Shown here: one piece after another, positions 27,959 to 36,738 of the stretch
How the letters are laid out: each line of letters starts with the position of its first letter
Numbering within the stretch: the stretch's first letter is position 1
Assembly (NCBI GenBank): GCA_004282745.1
Contig: SHMT01000002.1
Span: 1-64,000 of the forward strand
From: Candidatus Scalindua sp. SCAELEC01
Lineage (GTDB): Bacteria; Planctomycetota; Brocadiia; Brocadiales; Scalinduaceae
Direction: 5' to 3'
Length of the DNA stretch: 64,000 bases
The notes under the pieces: generated by a model
Database searches by the model: none
What the model was told of the DNA's origin: nothing
Seen by the model: the letters and a program-made list of their open reading frames with translations, nothing else
Translations under genes and position numbers: made by a program

Positions 27959-27979
27959 GGTGCAGGAAAGAATAACGTG
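27959..27979 (+). repeat. end fragment of family 1 element
   Basis: GGTGCAGGAAAGAATAACGT matches one end of family 1 elements. The rest is absent, and a family 3 element begins ten bases further on. Possibly a remnant into which family 3 inserted. Confidence 0.45.
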
Positions 27980-27988
27980 TATCTATTT

Positions 27989-28135
27989 AGTGTTTGAACG
28001 AAAACTACCCATCTACTACGTTACTGCAACAATTTCAAAATCCTCAAGTACAATTGTACGTTCCGGTTACGAAATTGTTACGCGCCTTGTACCTGGGCAC
28101 TTTTCACTCAAACACAGGGTTTTCGTTCAGACACT
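27989..28135 (+). mobile_element. 147-bp inverted-repeat element, family 3
   Basis: Flanked by ATTT at 27985-27988 and 28136-28139. Ends AGTGTTTGAACGAAAAC and AGTGTCTGAACGAAAAC inward. It differs from the copy at 60173-60319 at only two positions by eye, so one has moved recently. Short open frames across it are by-products of the repeat. Confidence 0.9.
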
Positions 28136-28247
28136 ATTTAATACTGGCTAATAGAATTTTCTCTATTTGTCAGGATTGAGATTGAGAAAGTCGTACTGCA
28201 AAAAGTTGAGTCAAAGCGGTAAAAGTGTAAACAGGTAAATACTCAAT

Positions 28248-29330
28248 TTAAAGCCATTTTTTTCTTCTGAAATAAAACAGCATGAATATACCGATAACGG
28301 CTAGTACAACCAAGACTATCGGGTAGCTCCAGTGCCATCTGAGCTCCGGCATATACTCGAAGTTCATCCCAAAGAGGCCTGCGATAAAGGTAAGGGGGAT
28401 AAATATTGTCGCAATAATCGTCAGTACCCTCATGACGTCGTTTGTCTTGTTGCTGATACTTGACAGGTAAAGATCAAGCATACCGGAAAGCATGTCCCGA
28501 AAGGTCTCCATCGTATCTATCACCTGGATTGTATGGTCATGAACATCCCGTAAAAACACCCTGGTTGTATCCTTGATCAAGGTCAACTCTCCTCTTCCCA
28601 GACTACTTACCACTTCTCTTAAAGGCCAGACGGCCTTGCGAAAGAATAATATCTCCCTTTTGAGGTCATGAATATCGTACAAGGTCTCCTCTTCGGGTTC
28701 AGCCACAAGATCAACTTCAATCTTTTCTATTCGATCTCCGATCTTCTCAAGTATTGAGAAATAATTGTCCACTATCGCATCTATTAAGGCATAGACAAGA
28801 TAGTCAGATCCTGATTCTCTTATGCGCTTTCTTCCATTCTTAATTCTTTCCCTGACGGGATTAAAGATATCACCTTCCACTTCCTGAAATGATATAACAA
28901 CGTTTGAACCAAGAACAAGGCTAACCTGCTCTATCTTTATTTTGTTCTTTTCTTCGTCAAAAAAAGGCATTTTGAGGACAAGAAAAATGTACTCTTCAAA
29001 ATCATCCAGTTTAGGACGTTGCTCAGTATTCAGGATATCTTCCAGGATAAGCGGATGCAGATTAAAATGTTTTCCTATTTTCTCTATAATGTCAATCTGA
29101 TGAATACCATCAATATTTATCCAGGTCACCGTGGGTTTATCTTTAAAGGGGAAGCACTCTTCAACCGACTTCACCTCCTTTTCCTGAAAATGTGTTTGAT
29201 CATAATCAATAATCGTAATTCTCGCCTTTTCAACTCTCTTCTCACCTACATGGATGAGTGTCCCCGGTGGAAGTCCAATCTTTTTTGTACGTTTTGTACG
29301 TTTTGTACGTTTATGATTAAATTTAGACAT
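28248..29330 (-). CDS. corA: CorA-type Mg2+/Co2+ channel
   Basis: About 360 residues. The cytosolic N-terminal domain and long helix are followed by two C-terminal membrane helices, with the signature GMNFEYMPEL between them. It conducts Mg2+ into the cell. I place the start at the ATG at 29330, which has AAGG eight bases upstream; frames continue to 29396. The N-terminus contains a threefold KRT repeat encoded by three tandem 9-base units (about 29285-29312). No operon partner on this strand. Confidence 0.92.
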   Translation of the reverse strand: MSKFNHKRTKRTKRTKKIGLPPGTLIHVGEKRVEKARITIIDYDQTHFQEKEVKSVEECFPFKDKPTVTWINIDGIHQIDIIEKIGKHFNLHPLILEDILNTEQRPKLDDFEEYIFLVLKMPFFDEEKNKIKIEQVSLVLGSNVVISFQEVEGDIFNPVRERIKNGRKRIRESGSDYLVYALIDAIVDNYFSILEKIGDRIEKIEVDLVAEPEEETLYDIHDLKREILFFRKAVWPLREVVSSLGRGELTLIKDTTRVFLRDVHDHTIQVIDTMETFRDMLSGMLDLYLSSISNKTNDVMRVLTIIATIFIPLTFIAGLFGMNFEYMPELRWHWSYPIVLVVLAVIGIFMLFYFRRKKWL

Positions 29331-29580
29331 AGACATATCCTTACTCAAAATTGTTTTGTCAAACGTTAAGAATTTTTTTCGAATCGATAGTGACATTAAA
29401 AGAATTATAACGGGAATTCAACTCTTTTTTCAATTTTTCCTCACATTTTATTGTTATTGAATAATTAAGGATATTTACGTATAATCATCTCCCGTCGAGA
29501 GATGACAGCGAGAATTTTTAAAAGGTAAAGTACTCTTTCTTCTCAAGACATATTATAGAATTCTTGAAAGGAATAATTAT

Positions 29581-30843
29581 ATGGCCGATTTTCATCAGGA
29601 AGGCACCATCACAACTATCCATTCACTCTACGACTCTTTCGATCGTAAAGAGTATTTGGTAAACCTTGAACGCAAACTGGAGGAGCATGCGAGACACTGT
29701 AGAATTACCCTCCTTCTTCCCTGCCTTTTTTCAGAACTTGAAAATCCGGCGGTGATGGATCGGATCGTAGACAGCATTGATAAGGTTCGCTACCTCTACA
29801 GCGTTGTTGTGGCACTGGGAGGTACAACCGAGGAGAGCCAGTTTCAGCAGGCGAGAGAATACTTCGGTAAACTCTCAAACTCAAAACGTTCTGTTCGTGT
29901 AGTCTGGATTGATGGTCCTAGCATTCAGCAAATCTTCCAAGAAATTCAAAACCGTGATATCGCCACGGGAGAAAAAGGAAAGGGGCAGTCGGTATGGATC
30001 ACGCTTGGTTATATCTTCGCACGGGAAGATTGTGATGTAATAGCCCTTCACGATTGCGATATTGTTACGTATGATAGAATCCTCCTCGGAAGACTCATCG
30101 AACCCACAGCCAATCCTAACGGAGATTTTGAGTTCTGCAAGGGTTACTATACCCGCATATCACCAACAGAAAGAGTCATGAAGGGACGGGTAACTCGGCT
30201 TTTTGTTACACCCTTTGTCGACATCATGAGCGATATTATGTATGGCCAGGGCCATCATGAATTGGGACGTTTCTTCAAATACCACCGCACCTTCAACTAT
30301 CCGTTGGCGGGTGAGTTCAGTTTTACTGAACAGCTTGCCAGGGAGATCAATATAGCCTATGATTGGGGTCTGGAAGTCGCAACTCTGTCAGAAGTCTACA
30401 ATAGAGTAATTCCTCGAAAGATTGCGCAGATAGATCTGGTACCTAATTACGAACACAAACACCAGGATATATCACTTGAAGATGCCAAGAAGGGACTTCA
30501 CCGGATGGTGGTTGACATCGCAAAATTCTATTTCACTTATATGCGGTCTCATGGTGTCGCCATGGATGACGCTTTTGTTGATATGATGTTACATACCTAT
30601 TACGAAAACGCCCTTAAATTCATAAAATGTTACAGCGATGATGCTGATGTCAACGACCTTGTCTACGACAGGTATCAGGAAGAACTCACGGTAAGACACT
30701 TCCGGGCATTCCTGTGGACCGCATGGGAGGAAAGTAAGGGGCCTCATGAAGCGAAACTTCTTCCCTCCTGGAATAGAGTATACTATAGCCTTCCGGACAT
30801 ATCAGAACATCTTCTGAAAGCTGTGGAATCTGATAATGAATAG
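29581..30843 (+). CDS. GT81-like glycosyltransferase (glucosyl-3-phosphoglycerate synthase type)
   Basis: 420 residues. The donor-binding acid motif IALHDCDIVTYDR near 160 and the pattern KGYYTR...GRVTRLFVTPF...NYPLAGEFSF...GLEVATL follow the order seen in glucosyl-3-phosphoglycerate synthases, which transfer glucose from a nucleotide sugar to 3-phosphoglycerate on the way to glucosylglycerate, a compatible solute. Soluble, no signal. AAAGGAAT precedes ATG. A type-2 glycerate kinase and a second related transferase lie within 10 kb. Acceptor identity is inference. Confidence 0.75.
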   Translation: MADFHQEGTITTIHSLYDSFDRKEYLVNLERKLEEHARHCRITLLLPCLFSELENPAVMDRIVDSIDKVRYLYSVVVALGGTTEESQFQQAREYFGKLSNSKRSVRVVWIDGPSIQQIFQEIQNRDIATGEKGKGQSVWITLGYIFAREDCDVIALHDCDIVTYDRILLGRLIEPTANPNGDFEFCKGYYTRISPTERVMKGRVTRLFVTPFVDIMSDIMYGQGHHELGRFFKYHRTFNYPLAGEFSFTEQLAREINIAYDWGLEVATLSEVYNRVIPRKIAQIDLVPNYEHKHQDISLEDAKKGLHRMVVDIAKFYFTYMRSHGVAMDDAFVDMMLHTYYENALKFIKCYSDDADVNDLVYDRYQEELTVRHFRAFLWTAWEESKGPHEAKLLPSWNRVYYSLPDISEHLLKAVESDNE

Positions 30844-30894
30844 AAAATATACTCAACATTTTCGTATACAAAATAAATTAACGTTAGGGTAAAT

Positions 30895-31041
30895 AATGCT
30901 TGAACGGAAACCCGGTGTCTGGGCCAAAACTGTCCAGGTACAAGACGCGCAGCAATTTCGTAACCGGAATGTCACATAATACTTGAGAACTACGGAATTG
31001 TTACAGCAACGCAGTAAATGGGTAGTTTTGGCTTAAACACT
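30895..31041 (-). mobile_element. 147-bp inverted-repeat element, family 3 (diverged)
   Basis: Same length and layout as the other family 3 copies but more mutated. The left end reads AATGCTTGAACGGAAAC and the right end AGTGTTTAAGCCAAAAC inward. Flanks are AAAT and AAAG, a one-base-degraded 4-bp duplication. The remaining parts of the 30844-31525 gap hold a family 2 repeat and no gene I can support. Confidence 0.75.
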
Positions 31042-31396
31042 AAAGATTGATCGGTTGAAGAGCGGATTCCATAAATCTAAAACTTACCGCTTCACCAGAA
31101 AGGGAACCTGCCGATGATTAAATACTTTCCCCCGATTTGCGGCAACGAAGATAGGGTAAAACAGGCAACTTCCGGTAATAGAGAGAACTCTATGTATCTA
31201 TCACGGATGTGAACGTTCACAAGGTGCAATCTTCCTTCTGTCGTCTCTTCTACTCCAGTCCCGGATATCAAGCTGCATATCAGGACCTGGCAGGAACATT
31301 TTGCTTCAATTTTCGGCCTTGAGGCTTTCAAAAGGGTTAAGGGTTTTTCAGCTCCGGAGATGAATCGTCCTGTCCATTCGGACGTCTGTTATGAGT

Positions 31397-31506
31397 ATAC
31401 TCATCTCATAATGGTTTTCGGATAATATCCGAGACAAAATTGAGCGAGTATACCTTCACCAAGCTTTGGTTTTTTAAAAAGCCTAAAACCAAATCGGTTT
31501 TAGTAT
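31397..31506 (+). repeat. family 2 repeat, 110 bp
   Basis: Starts ATACTCATCTCATAATGG and ends CGGTTTTAGTAT, 110 bp. It contains the GAGCGAGTATA core and a CAAGCTTTGGTTTT / AAAACCAAATCGG hairpin. Sits directly upstream of the amidohydrolase operon, so it may carry or disturb its promoter. Confidence 0.85.
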
Positions 31507-31678
31507 ATGTAAAGGCGTTAAGAGAGTGTGGGTTATGGATGGCTCATGGTTCAGGAGTATAAGGACTCAAACTTTGCTCTGGATAGAACGTCCCGGACAA
31601 ACGATATCGGCTGGGTTGAAGGATAAATCATTCGATCGACATAAAAAATTATTTGTTATGGAGGGACAGATTACATTC

Positions 31679-32473
31679 ATGAATCATACAATGTGGAAAA
31701 TCGTAAGGGGAGAAGGACCATTAATTGCGACCGCAATTCATAATGGCCATGAATTACGGGACGATGTTGCCGCAATAACAGCATTGAGTGATGGTGCACG
31801 CCTGAGAGAAGAGGACCCATATACCGGGAAGTGGGCCGAGGTTGTAGAAACCAATATTGTTGTTGAGCGTTCTCGTTTTGAAGTAGATCTAAATCGGCCA
31901 AGAGATAAAGCATTCTATCAATCTCCGGAAGATGCTTGGGGGCTTAATTTGTGGAAAGAGCCTCCAGGACCAAACATAATTCAAAGGTCCTTAAAGCAGT
32001 ACGATACTTTTTACGATGAAGTTAATCAATTGCTGAGGGAAAAGATCGCGATTCACGGTTTTTTTCTCGTATTGGATATACATAGTTACAATCATCTTCG
32101 TGAAGGACCCGACGGCCCCATCGCAAATCCCGAAAGTAATCCGGAAGTTAACGTGGGAACGGGAACAATGGATCGTACTCGTTGGGCACCCCTGGTTGAT
32201 CGTTTCATTTCGGAATTAAATGCCTTTACGTTTCTGGACCGTAATTTGGATGTGCGGGAGAACGCCAAATTTCGCGGAGGGGAGTTCCCTCGGTGGATCC
32301 ATACGAACTTTCCCGAAAACGGTTGCTCTTTGGCCGTTGAGTTTAAAAAATTCTTTATGAATGAGTGGAACGGCGAGCTCGATCAAGAGATGCACAAGAC
32401 TATTATGCAGGCTCTCCGTGCAACTCTTCCGGGTCTATCTGAAGAATTAAGGCGATCAGGGGGGCACTTTTAG
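31679..32473 (+). CDS. N-formylglutamate amidohydrolase-like protein
   Basis: About 264 residues from the preferred ATG at 31679 (GGAGGG 13 bases upstream); the frame is open back to a GTG at 31526, but the extra 51 residues do not look like the family. Family motifs visible are ATAIHNGHELR (metal His), VDLNRPRDKAFY and VLDIHSYNHLR (Asp, His), and LAVEFKKFFMNE (Glu). Family members are zinc hydrolases related to carboxypeptidases that act on N-acyl amino acids. First gene of a tight operon with a DUF1704 peptidase and two ATP-grasp ligases, so its substrate may be their product. Confidence 0.82.
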   Translation: MNHTMWKIVRGEGPLIATAIHNGHELRDDVAAITALSDGARLREEDPYTGKWAEVVETNIVVERSRFEVDLNRPRDKAFYQSPEDAWGLNLWKEPPGPNIIQRSLKQYDTFYDEVNQLLREKIAIHGFFLVLDIHSYNHLREGPDGPIANPESNPEVNVGTGTMDRTRWAPLVDRFISELNAFTFLDRNLDVRENAKFRGGEFPRWIHTNFPENGCSLAVEFKKFFMNEWNGELDQEMHKTIMQALRATLPGLSEELRRSGGHF

Positions 32474-32488
32474 TTGGAGGGGGGGAGA

Positions 32489-34444
32489 TTGATAAAAAAA
32501 ACTAAGGACGAAAGGAAGTCTGGCTCTGCAGGACAGATATCGACCAAGCCTAATGGCTTAGATACCATTACGGATGATTTTATAACTTCCGTTCGTAAGA
32601 AAATCATAAGCGGCAACGCCATCAGGCGAAAATTACAGGAATATGGCCGGGTGCATATTGACCGGCAATTACCCTTTATCTGTGTTTTTCGACATCCTCC
32701 CGGTGCAAAAGATTTTGGTACCAAAAAACTCGTCATGAGCGAGGCCTCTTACCTTATTGCCTCCGGTGAGAAAAAACTACAAAAGGGACTCGCAAAGCTT
32801 ATCAAGGAATTAGCGGAGGCGTTAACGGGGATCTTCGGCTCTTTTCTGTTGATGGAGATTTGGGAATCGAACGACGACAACAATGACGGAGGACTTTCCC
32901 AGGGTCGGCCGACATTTCATCTTCATGTTCCCGAAAGGAATACCATTCCTAAAGCCGTTACCGCCTTTCAGAAAGCTTTGCTAAATATGCAAATCCAAAA
33001 AATAGGGGCGGATGTAAAAATAGTTGAGCGTGCGGAGATTTCTCCGCCAGGTCTTCCGGTCCTTATAAAGTCTAGCGTGGCGAAAAAAATGGGTTGTCAT
33101 GTGCTAGGACTTCAGATTAAACCCATCTACCGAGATTCCGTGTCGGGAGAGTTGCGCCCTTTGGTCCTTCAGTCTTTGCGCAGGGCCTTATCCAGGGTAT
33201 ATAAAAAAAGTTTCTATGAATTCACCCACAATTACACGACTCACCGCCCTCCTCATTATCATTCGCTTGGGCGTAGGGCCATGGTCAAGGCGGTATGGAC
33301 CGCAGACCAGCAACTCGCTGATATTAGCAGTAGGTTTGATCTTTTATTGGGCGTCACACCAACCAATGCAAACAAGGCGTGGAATGAATTTAAACGCTCA
33401 AAATTCCAAAAAACTCCGGTACTGATTTATCGTCCGTTACCCATTGATCCTTTCCTGCTCAAGCGGCGCTTGTTTGACATTCGCATTGAGCGGTTAGAGG
33501 ACCCCGCCTTAATGCATCTTTTTTATGATAAACAAATGGAATTGGAACGAATGATCAATCTATTGGCTGAACGGGGAACTCGAAACTTCGTCTATACAAG
33601 CTTACAACTTTATGGTATGATGAACGACGAGTTACTTTGTTCCGCTAAAGATATCTTGGAACACATACCGCCGAAGAGAGATGGCGAGGGGGACAAGAGT
33701 TTTCTTGATGCCACGGCCTTCGCTGTTCAGGCTGAAGAGGAAATCAGTTACCTGCGTATGACGCGTCCGGAAATCAAAAGTTGTGTTGAAATTCGAGACG
33801 ATATTGTTGGCTTGATGGTATCCCGCGGGAATTTGCTCATTGGCAACGAGGTCAAGATACCCGCCTCCCGAGTAGCCGCTGCGCTGTCCCATGAGGTTGG
33901 GACACATATACTAACATATCTTAATGGTCAAGCTCAGAGATTCAAGCACCTCTACATAGGCCTGCCGGGTTACGAAGAGCTTCAGGAGGGCCTGTCCGTG
34001 TTATCGGAATATCTGGTCGGAGGCCTTTCGGGGGCACGCCTGCGTCTTTTAGCTGCCCGTGTCATGGCGGTTAATTTACTTTTAGACGGAGCTTCTTTTA
34101 TTGAAGTTTTCCAAGAATTGGAGGGTGCTTACCATTTTCAACGTCGAACCGCGTTTAATATAACTCTCCGGATTTTTCGAGGTGGAGGGTTTACAAAGGA
34201 CATGGTGTATTTGCGGGGGCTAATCAAACTCCTAGACTACCTCAAAAAAGGAGGGGACCTGGACATCCTGTTTGTCGGCAAATTCGCCCTGTCTCACGTA
34301 GGATTGATTCAAGAGCTTCAATTGCGTCATGTGTTGGGACCACCGCCATTGCGACCCAGTTATCTCAACAATCCAAAGGCGAGAGAACGTCTGGGGAAAG
34401 TTCAGAGTGGATTTACTTTGTTGGAGATCATCAAGGAGGAATAA
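32489..34444 (+). CDS. DUF1704 metallopeptidase (QEGLA-motif family, MATCAP relative)
   Basis: About 651 residues. The zinc site is visible near residue 460: ALSHEVGTH, then EELQEGLSVLSEYL (HExxTH with the downstream Glu of the EGL motif). The family is annotated in bacteria as 'flavohemoglobin expression-modulating QEGLA motif protein', an old name with little support. Eukaryotic members include the tubulin tyrosine carboxypeptidase MATCAP. So a carboxypeptidase acting on a C-terminal residue is plausible. The TTG at 32489 follows GGAGGGGGGGAG; the upstream TTG at 32474 would place that site inside the gene. The N-terminal 300 residues are of unknown role. It lies directly between the amidohydrolase and the ligases. 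Confidence 0.88.
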   Translation: MIKKTKDERKSGSAGQISTKPNGLDTITDDFITSVRKKIISGNAIRRKLQEYGRVHIDRQLPFICVFRHPPGAKDFGTKKLVMSEASYLIASGEKKLQKGLAKLIKELAEALTGIFGSFLLMEIWESNDDNNDGGLSQGRPTFHLHVPERNTIPKAVTAFQKALLNMQIQKIGADVKIVERAEISPPGLPVLIKSSVAKKMGCHVLGLQIKPIYRDSVSGELRPLVLQSLRRALSRVYKKSFYEFTHNYTTHRPPHYHSLGRRAMVKAVWTADQQLADISSRFDLLLGVTPTNANKAWNEFKRSKFQKTPVLIYRPLPIDPFLLKRRLFDIRIERLEDPALMHLFYDKQMELERMINLLAERGTRNFVYTSLQLYGMMNDELLCSAKDILEHIPPKRDGEGDKSFLDATAFAVQAEEEISYLRMTRPEIKSCVEIRDDIVGLMVSRGNLLIGNEVKIPASRVAAALSHEVGTHILTYLNGQAQRFKHLYIGLPGYEELQEGLSVLSEYLVGGLSGARLRLLAARVMAVNLLLDGASFIEVFQELEGAYHFQRRTAFNITLRIFRGGGFTKDMVYLRGLIKLLDYLKKGGDLDILFVGKFALSHVGLIQELQLRHVLGPPPLRPSYLNNPKARERLGKVQSGFTLLEIIKEE

Positions 34445-34447
34445 TAC

Positions 34448-35494
34448 ATGAATATTGGATTTTTCGTTAACAACGTGCATGCGGAGAAAGCTGTTTATAC
34501 CACGGTCAGGCTAGCCATGACCGCCAGTAACAGAGGACATGATGTATGGTTTATCGGAGCCAGTGATTTTACCTACGATCCGGATGATACCATTCGCGCC
34601 TGGGCCAAGGCCCCCCCACCCCATAAATACCGTTCCACCGATAAATATCTTGCCGCATTATTGGGGGAAAAGGGCCGTATAGAGCGCATTTCAGTAAATG
34701 ATCTGGATATTCTCTTAATGCGTAGTAACCCGTCAGAGGAAAATGAATTCAGAGTGTGGGCCAAAACTGCAGGTATTATTTTTGGGAGAATGGCCATGTG
34801 CGGCGGGGTCGTTGTCTTAAACGACCCTAATGGCTTGGCCAGTGCCTTAGACCGAATGTATCAACAACTTTTACCCGAAAGCATCCGGCCGAAAACCTTG
34901 ATTTCCAGAGACAGGGTGAAAATTAAATCTTTTATCAAAAACCTGGGAGGGCAAGGAGTACTCAAAGGGCTGAAGGGAACGGGAGGTAAGTCAGTTTTTG
35001 TCGTTTCCACAAAAAATCAAGCCAATTTAAACCAGATGATTGAGGCCATTACCCGGACCGGTTATGTTGTTGCACAGGAATTTTTGCCAAATGCACAAAC
35101 AGGGACCGTTAGAATGATTCTTATGAATGGTGAACCATTGCGGCACAAGGGAAAGTTTGCCGCTTTTCAATGGATACGCAACCCTGACGAGTTGAGATCA
35201 AATATTCACGCCAGTGGCACAACCCAGGGAGTGAAAATTACTGATGATCATCTGCGTATTGCCGAAGCGGTACGCCCGCGCCTGGTCGAAGATGGAATGT
35301 TTCTGGCCGGTTTGGATATCGTGGATAACAAACTGATGGGACTTGATGTTTTCAGCCCCGGTGGGCTTGGTAATGCACAGAAATATGAAAAGGTTAATTT
35401 TGACGAAGCCGTAATTATGGGATTGGAAAATAAAGTAGATTACATGAAGTACTACAAAAGACAATTCGATAATGCAGATATGGCTTCTCTTTAA
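34448..35494 (+). CDS. ATP-grasp ligase, first of tandem pair (altered metal motif)
   Basis: 348 residues, glutathione-synthetase-like ATP-grasp layout: N-terminal domain FFVNNVHAEKAVYTTVRLAM; ATP loop VLKGLKGTGGKSVFVV near 178; C-terminal part with LDIVDNKLMGLDVFSPGGLG near 295. Most ATP-grasp enzymes have Glu-x-Asn there for Mg2+; here it is Gly-Leu-Asp, whereas the neighbouring paralogue keeps Glu-Ile-Asn. Thus this copy may be non-catalytic or have changed chemistry. GGAGGAAT precedes ATG, four bases after the DUF1704 gene. Confidence 0.85.
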   Translation: MNIGFFVNNVHAEKAVYTTVRLAMTASNRGHDVWFIGASDFTYDPDDTIRAWAKAPPPHKYRSTDKYLAALLGEKGRIERISVNDLDILLMRSNPSEENEFRVWAKTAGIIFGRMAMCGGVVVLNDPNGLASALDRMYQQLLPESIRPKTLISRDRVKIKSFIKNLGGQGVLKGLKGTGGKSVFVVSTKNQANLNQMIEAITRTGYVVAQEFLPNAQTGTVRMILMNGEPLRHKGKFAAFQWIRNPDELRSNIHASGTTQGVKITDDHLRIAEAVRPRLVEDGMFLAGLDIVDNKLMGLDVFSPGGLGNAQKYEKVNFDEAVIMGLENKVDYMKYYKRQFDNADMASL

Positions 35495-35510
35495 ATATAA
35501 GGAGATATAA

Positions 35511-36557
35511 GTGAAAATCGCTTTTTTTGTCAATGACGTCATGACTGAACAGGCCGGATATTCAACCACTCGTTTGGCAATGGCAGCCACAAATCGCGGC
35601 CATCAATCCTGGTTAATTGGCGCGGAGGATTTTGATTGTGATGTGGACAACAGTGTACACGCCCTTGCCTATAGCACACCAAAGAAAAAGTATTCGACCA
35701 CTGCGTCTTTTTTAGGTGATATCCAATCAAAACGGGCAGTGAGAGAGAATATTGTAGTAGATGATTTGGATATTCTTATGTTGCGGAATGATCCCTCTAC
35801 GGATACGGGTTTTCGCTCCTGGGCTCAAACGGTCGGCATAACTTTTGGGCAAGTTGCTTTGCAGAAGGGGGTTGTTGTGGTCAATGATCCAAGAAGTCTT
35901 CAGATCGCAACCAACAAGATGTATTTTCAGATGTTCCCGGAAGAAGTCAGGCCAAAAACCTTGATATCGCAAAACCAGAAAGACATCAAGGCATTTATCA
36001 AGGATCTGGGAGGCAACGCGGTTCTTAAACCGCTTCAAGGTTCGGGAGGAAGCGGGGTATTCTTGGTTAATATCGAGGACACGTCCAACTTAAATCAGAT
36101 GATTGAATCCTTGACTCAGGACGGTTATATTATCGTGCAAGAATATCTCTCCGCCGCCGCCGAGGGCGATACACGCCTTTTTGTGATGAATGGAAAACCC
36201 TTACGCTATAGAGGTAAGTATGCTGCGTTCCGGAGGTTACGCAGTGGAGATGACATGCGCAGCAACATCCATGCCGGTGGCAAGTTGCGGCAGGCAGAGA
36301 TCGGGTCGAGCCATTTAAGGCTGGCGGAAATTGTACGCCCTAAGCTCGTCCAAGATGGAATGTTCCTCGTGGGGTTGGATATTGTCGGTGATAAGCTCAT
36401 GGAAATTAATGTGTTCAGCCCTGGAGGTCTTGGTAGCGCGCAGAAATTTGAGAAAGTCGATTTTTCTCTGGCTGTTCTGGATGCACTGGAACGAAAAACA
36501 GGTTACATGAATGAATACCATAGAAATTTTTCAAATAAAGAGATTGCATCGTTGTAA
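35511..36557 (+). CDS. ATP-grasp ligase, second of tandem pair
   Basis: 348 residues, paralogue of the preceding gene with the same length. ATP loop VLKPLQGSGGSGVFLV near 178, and an intact metal motif in DKLMEINVFSPGGLG near 298. Expected to form an amide bond between an amino acid or peptide carboxylate and an amine using ATP. GTG start after AAGGAGATATAA, 16 bases after its paralogue. Substrate unknown. Confidence 0.87.
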   Translation: MKIAFFVNDVMTEQAGYSTTRLAMAATNRGHQSWLIGAEDFDCDVDNSVHALAYSTPKKKYSTTASFLGDIQSKRAVRENIVVDDLDILMLRNDPSTDTGFRSWAQTVGITFGQVALQKGVVVVNDPRSLQIATNKMYFQMFPEEVRPKTLISQNQKDIKAFIKDLGGNAVLKPLQGSGGSGVFLVNIEDTSNLNQMIESLTQDGYIIVQEYLSAAAEGDTRLFVMNGKPLRYRGKYAAFRRLRSGDDMRSNIHAGGKLRQAEIGSSHLRLAEIVRPKLVQDGMFLVGLDIVGDKLMEINVFSPGGLGSAQKFEKVDFSLAVLDALERKTGYMNEYHRNFSNKEIASL

Positions 36558-36738
36558 TACAATAATCAAGGTAGCAGTACCATGAACTTTTATCAAGAAA
36601 CGGTTCCAGTGTTTATTGTCGGTCTTTAAACAAAAAACACTTGCTTAGAAAGCTGAAATCGGGAGCATTTCTATACATACACTCCACATATCCGGTCCCA
36701 ATCCTGCCTGTCAATCATTAATGAGATTATGTGACATT

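Noticed and set aside
27960-28179. Open frames of about 60 codons starting MQERITCIYL or MNENYPST
   Set aside because: They run across a family 3 element and reappear at 60174-60362 only because the repeat does. No ribosome site and no protein-like constraint.
27281-29320. Threefold 9-base tandem repeat in corA considered as a CRISPR-like or phase-variable tract
   Set aside because: Only three units (about 29285-29312), in frame, coding for KRT; unit length is a multiple of three so it cannot switch the frame.
31092-31331. 79-codon minus-strand frame in the gap before the amidohydrolase operon
   Set aside because: No ribosome site, no family, and composition like non-coding DNA. The plus strand here also shows only fragments.
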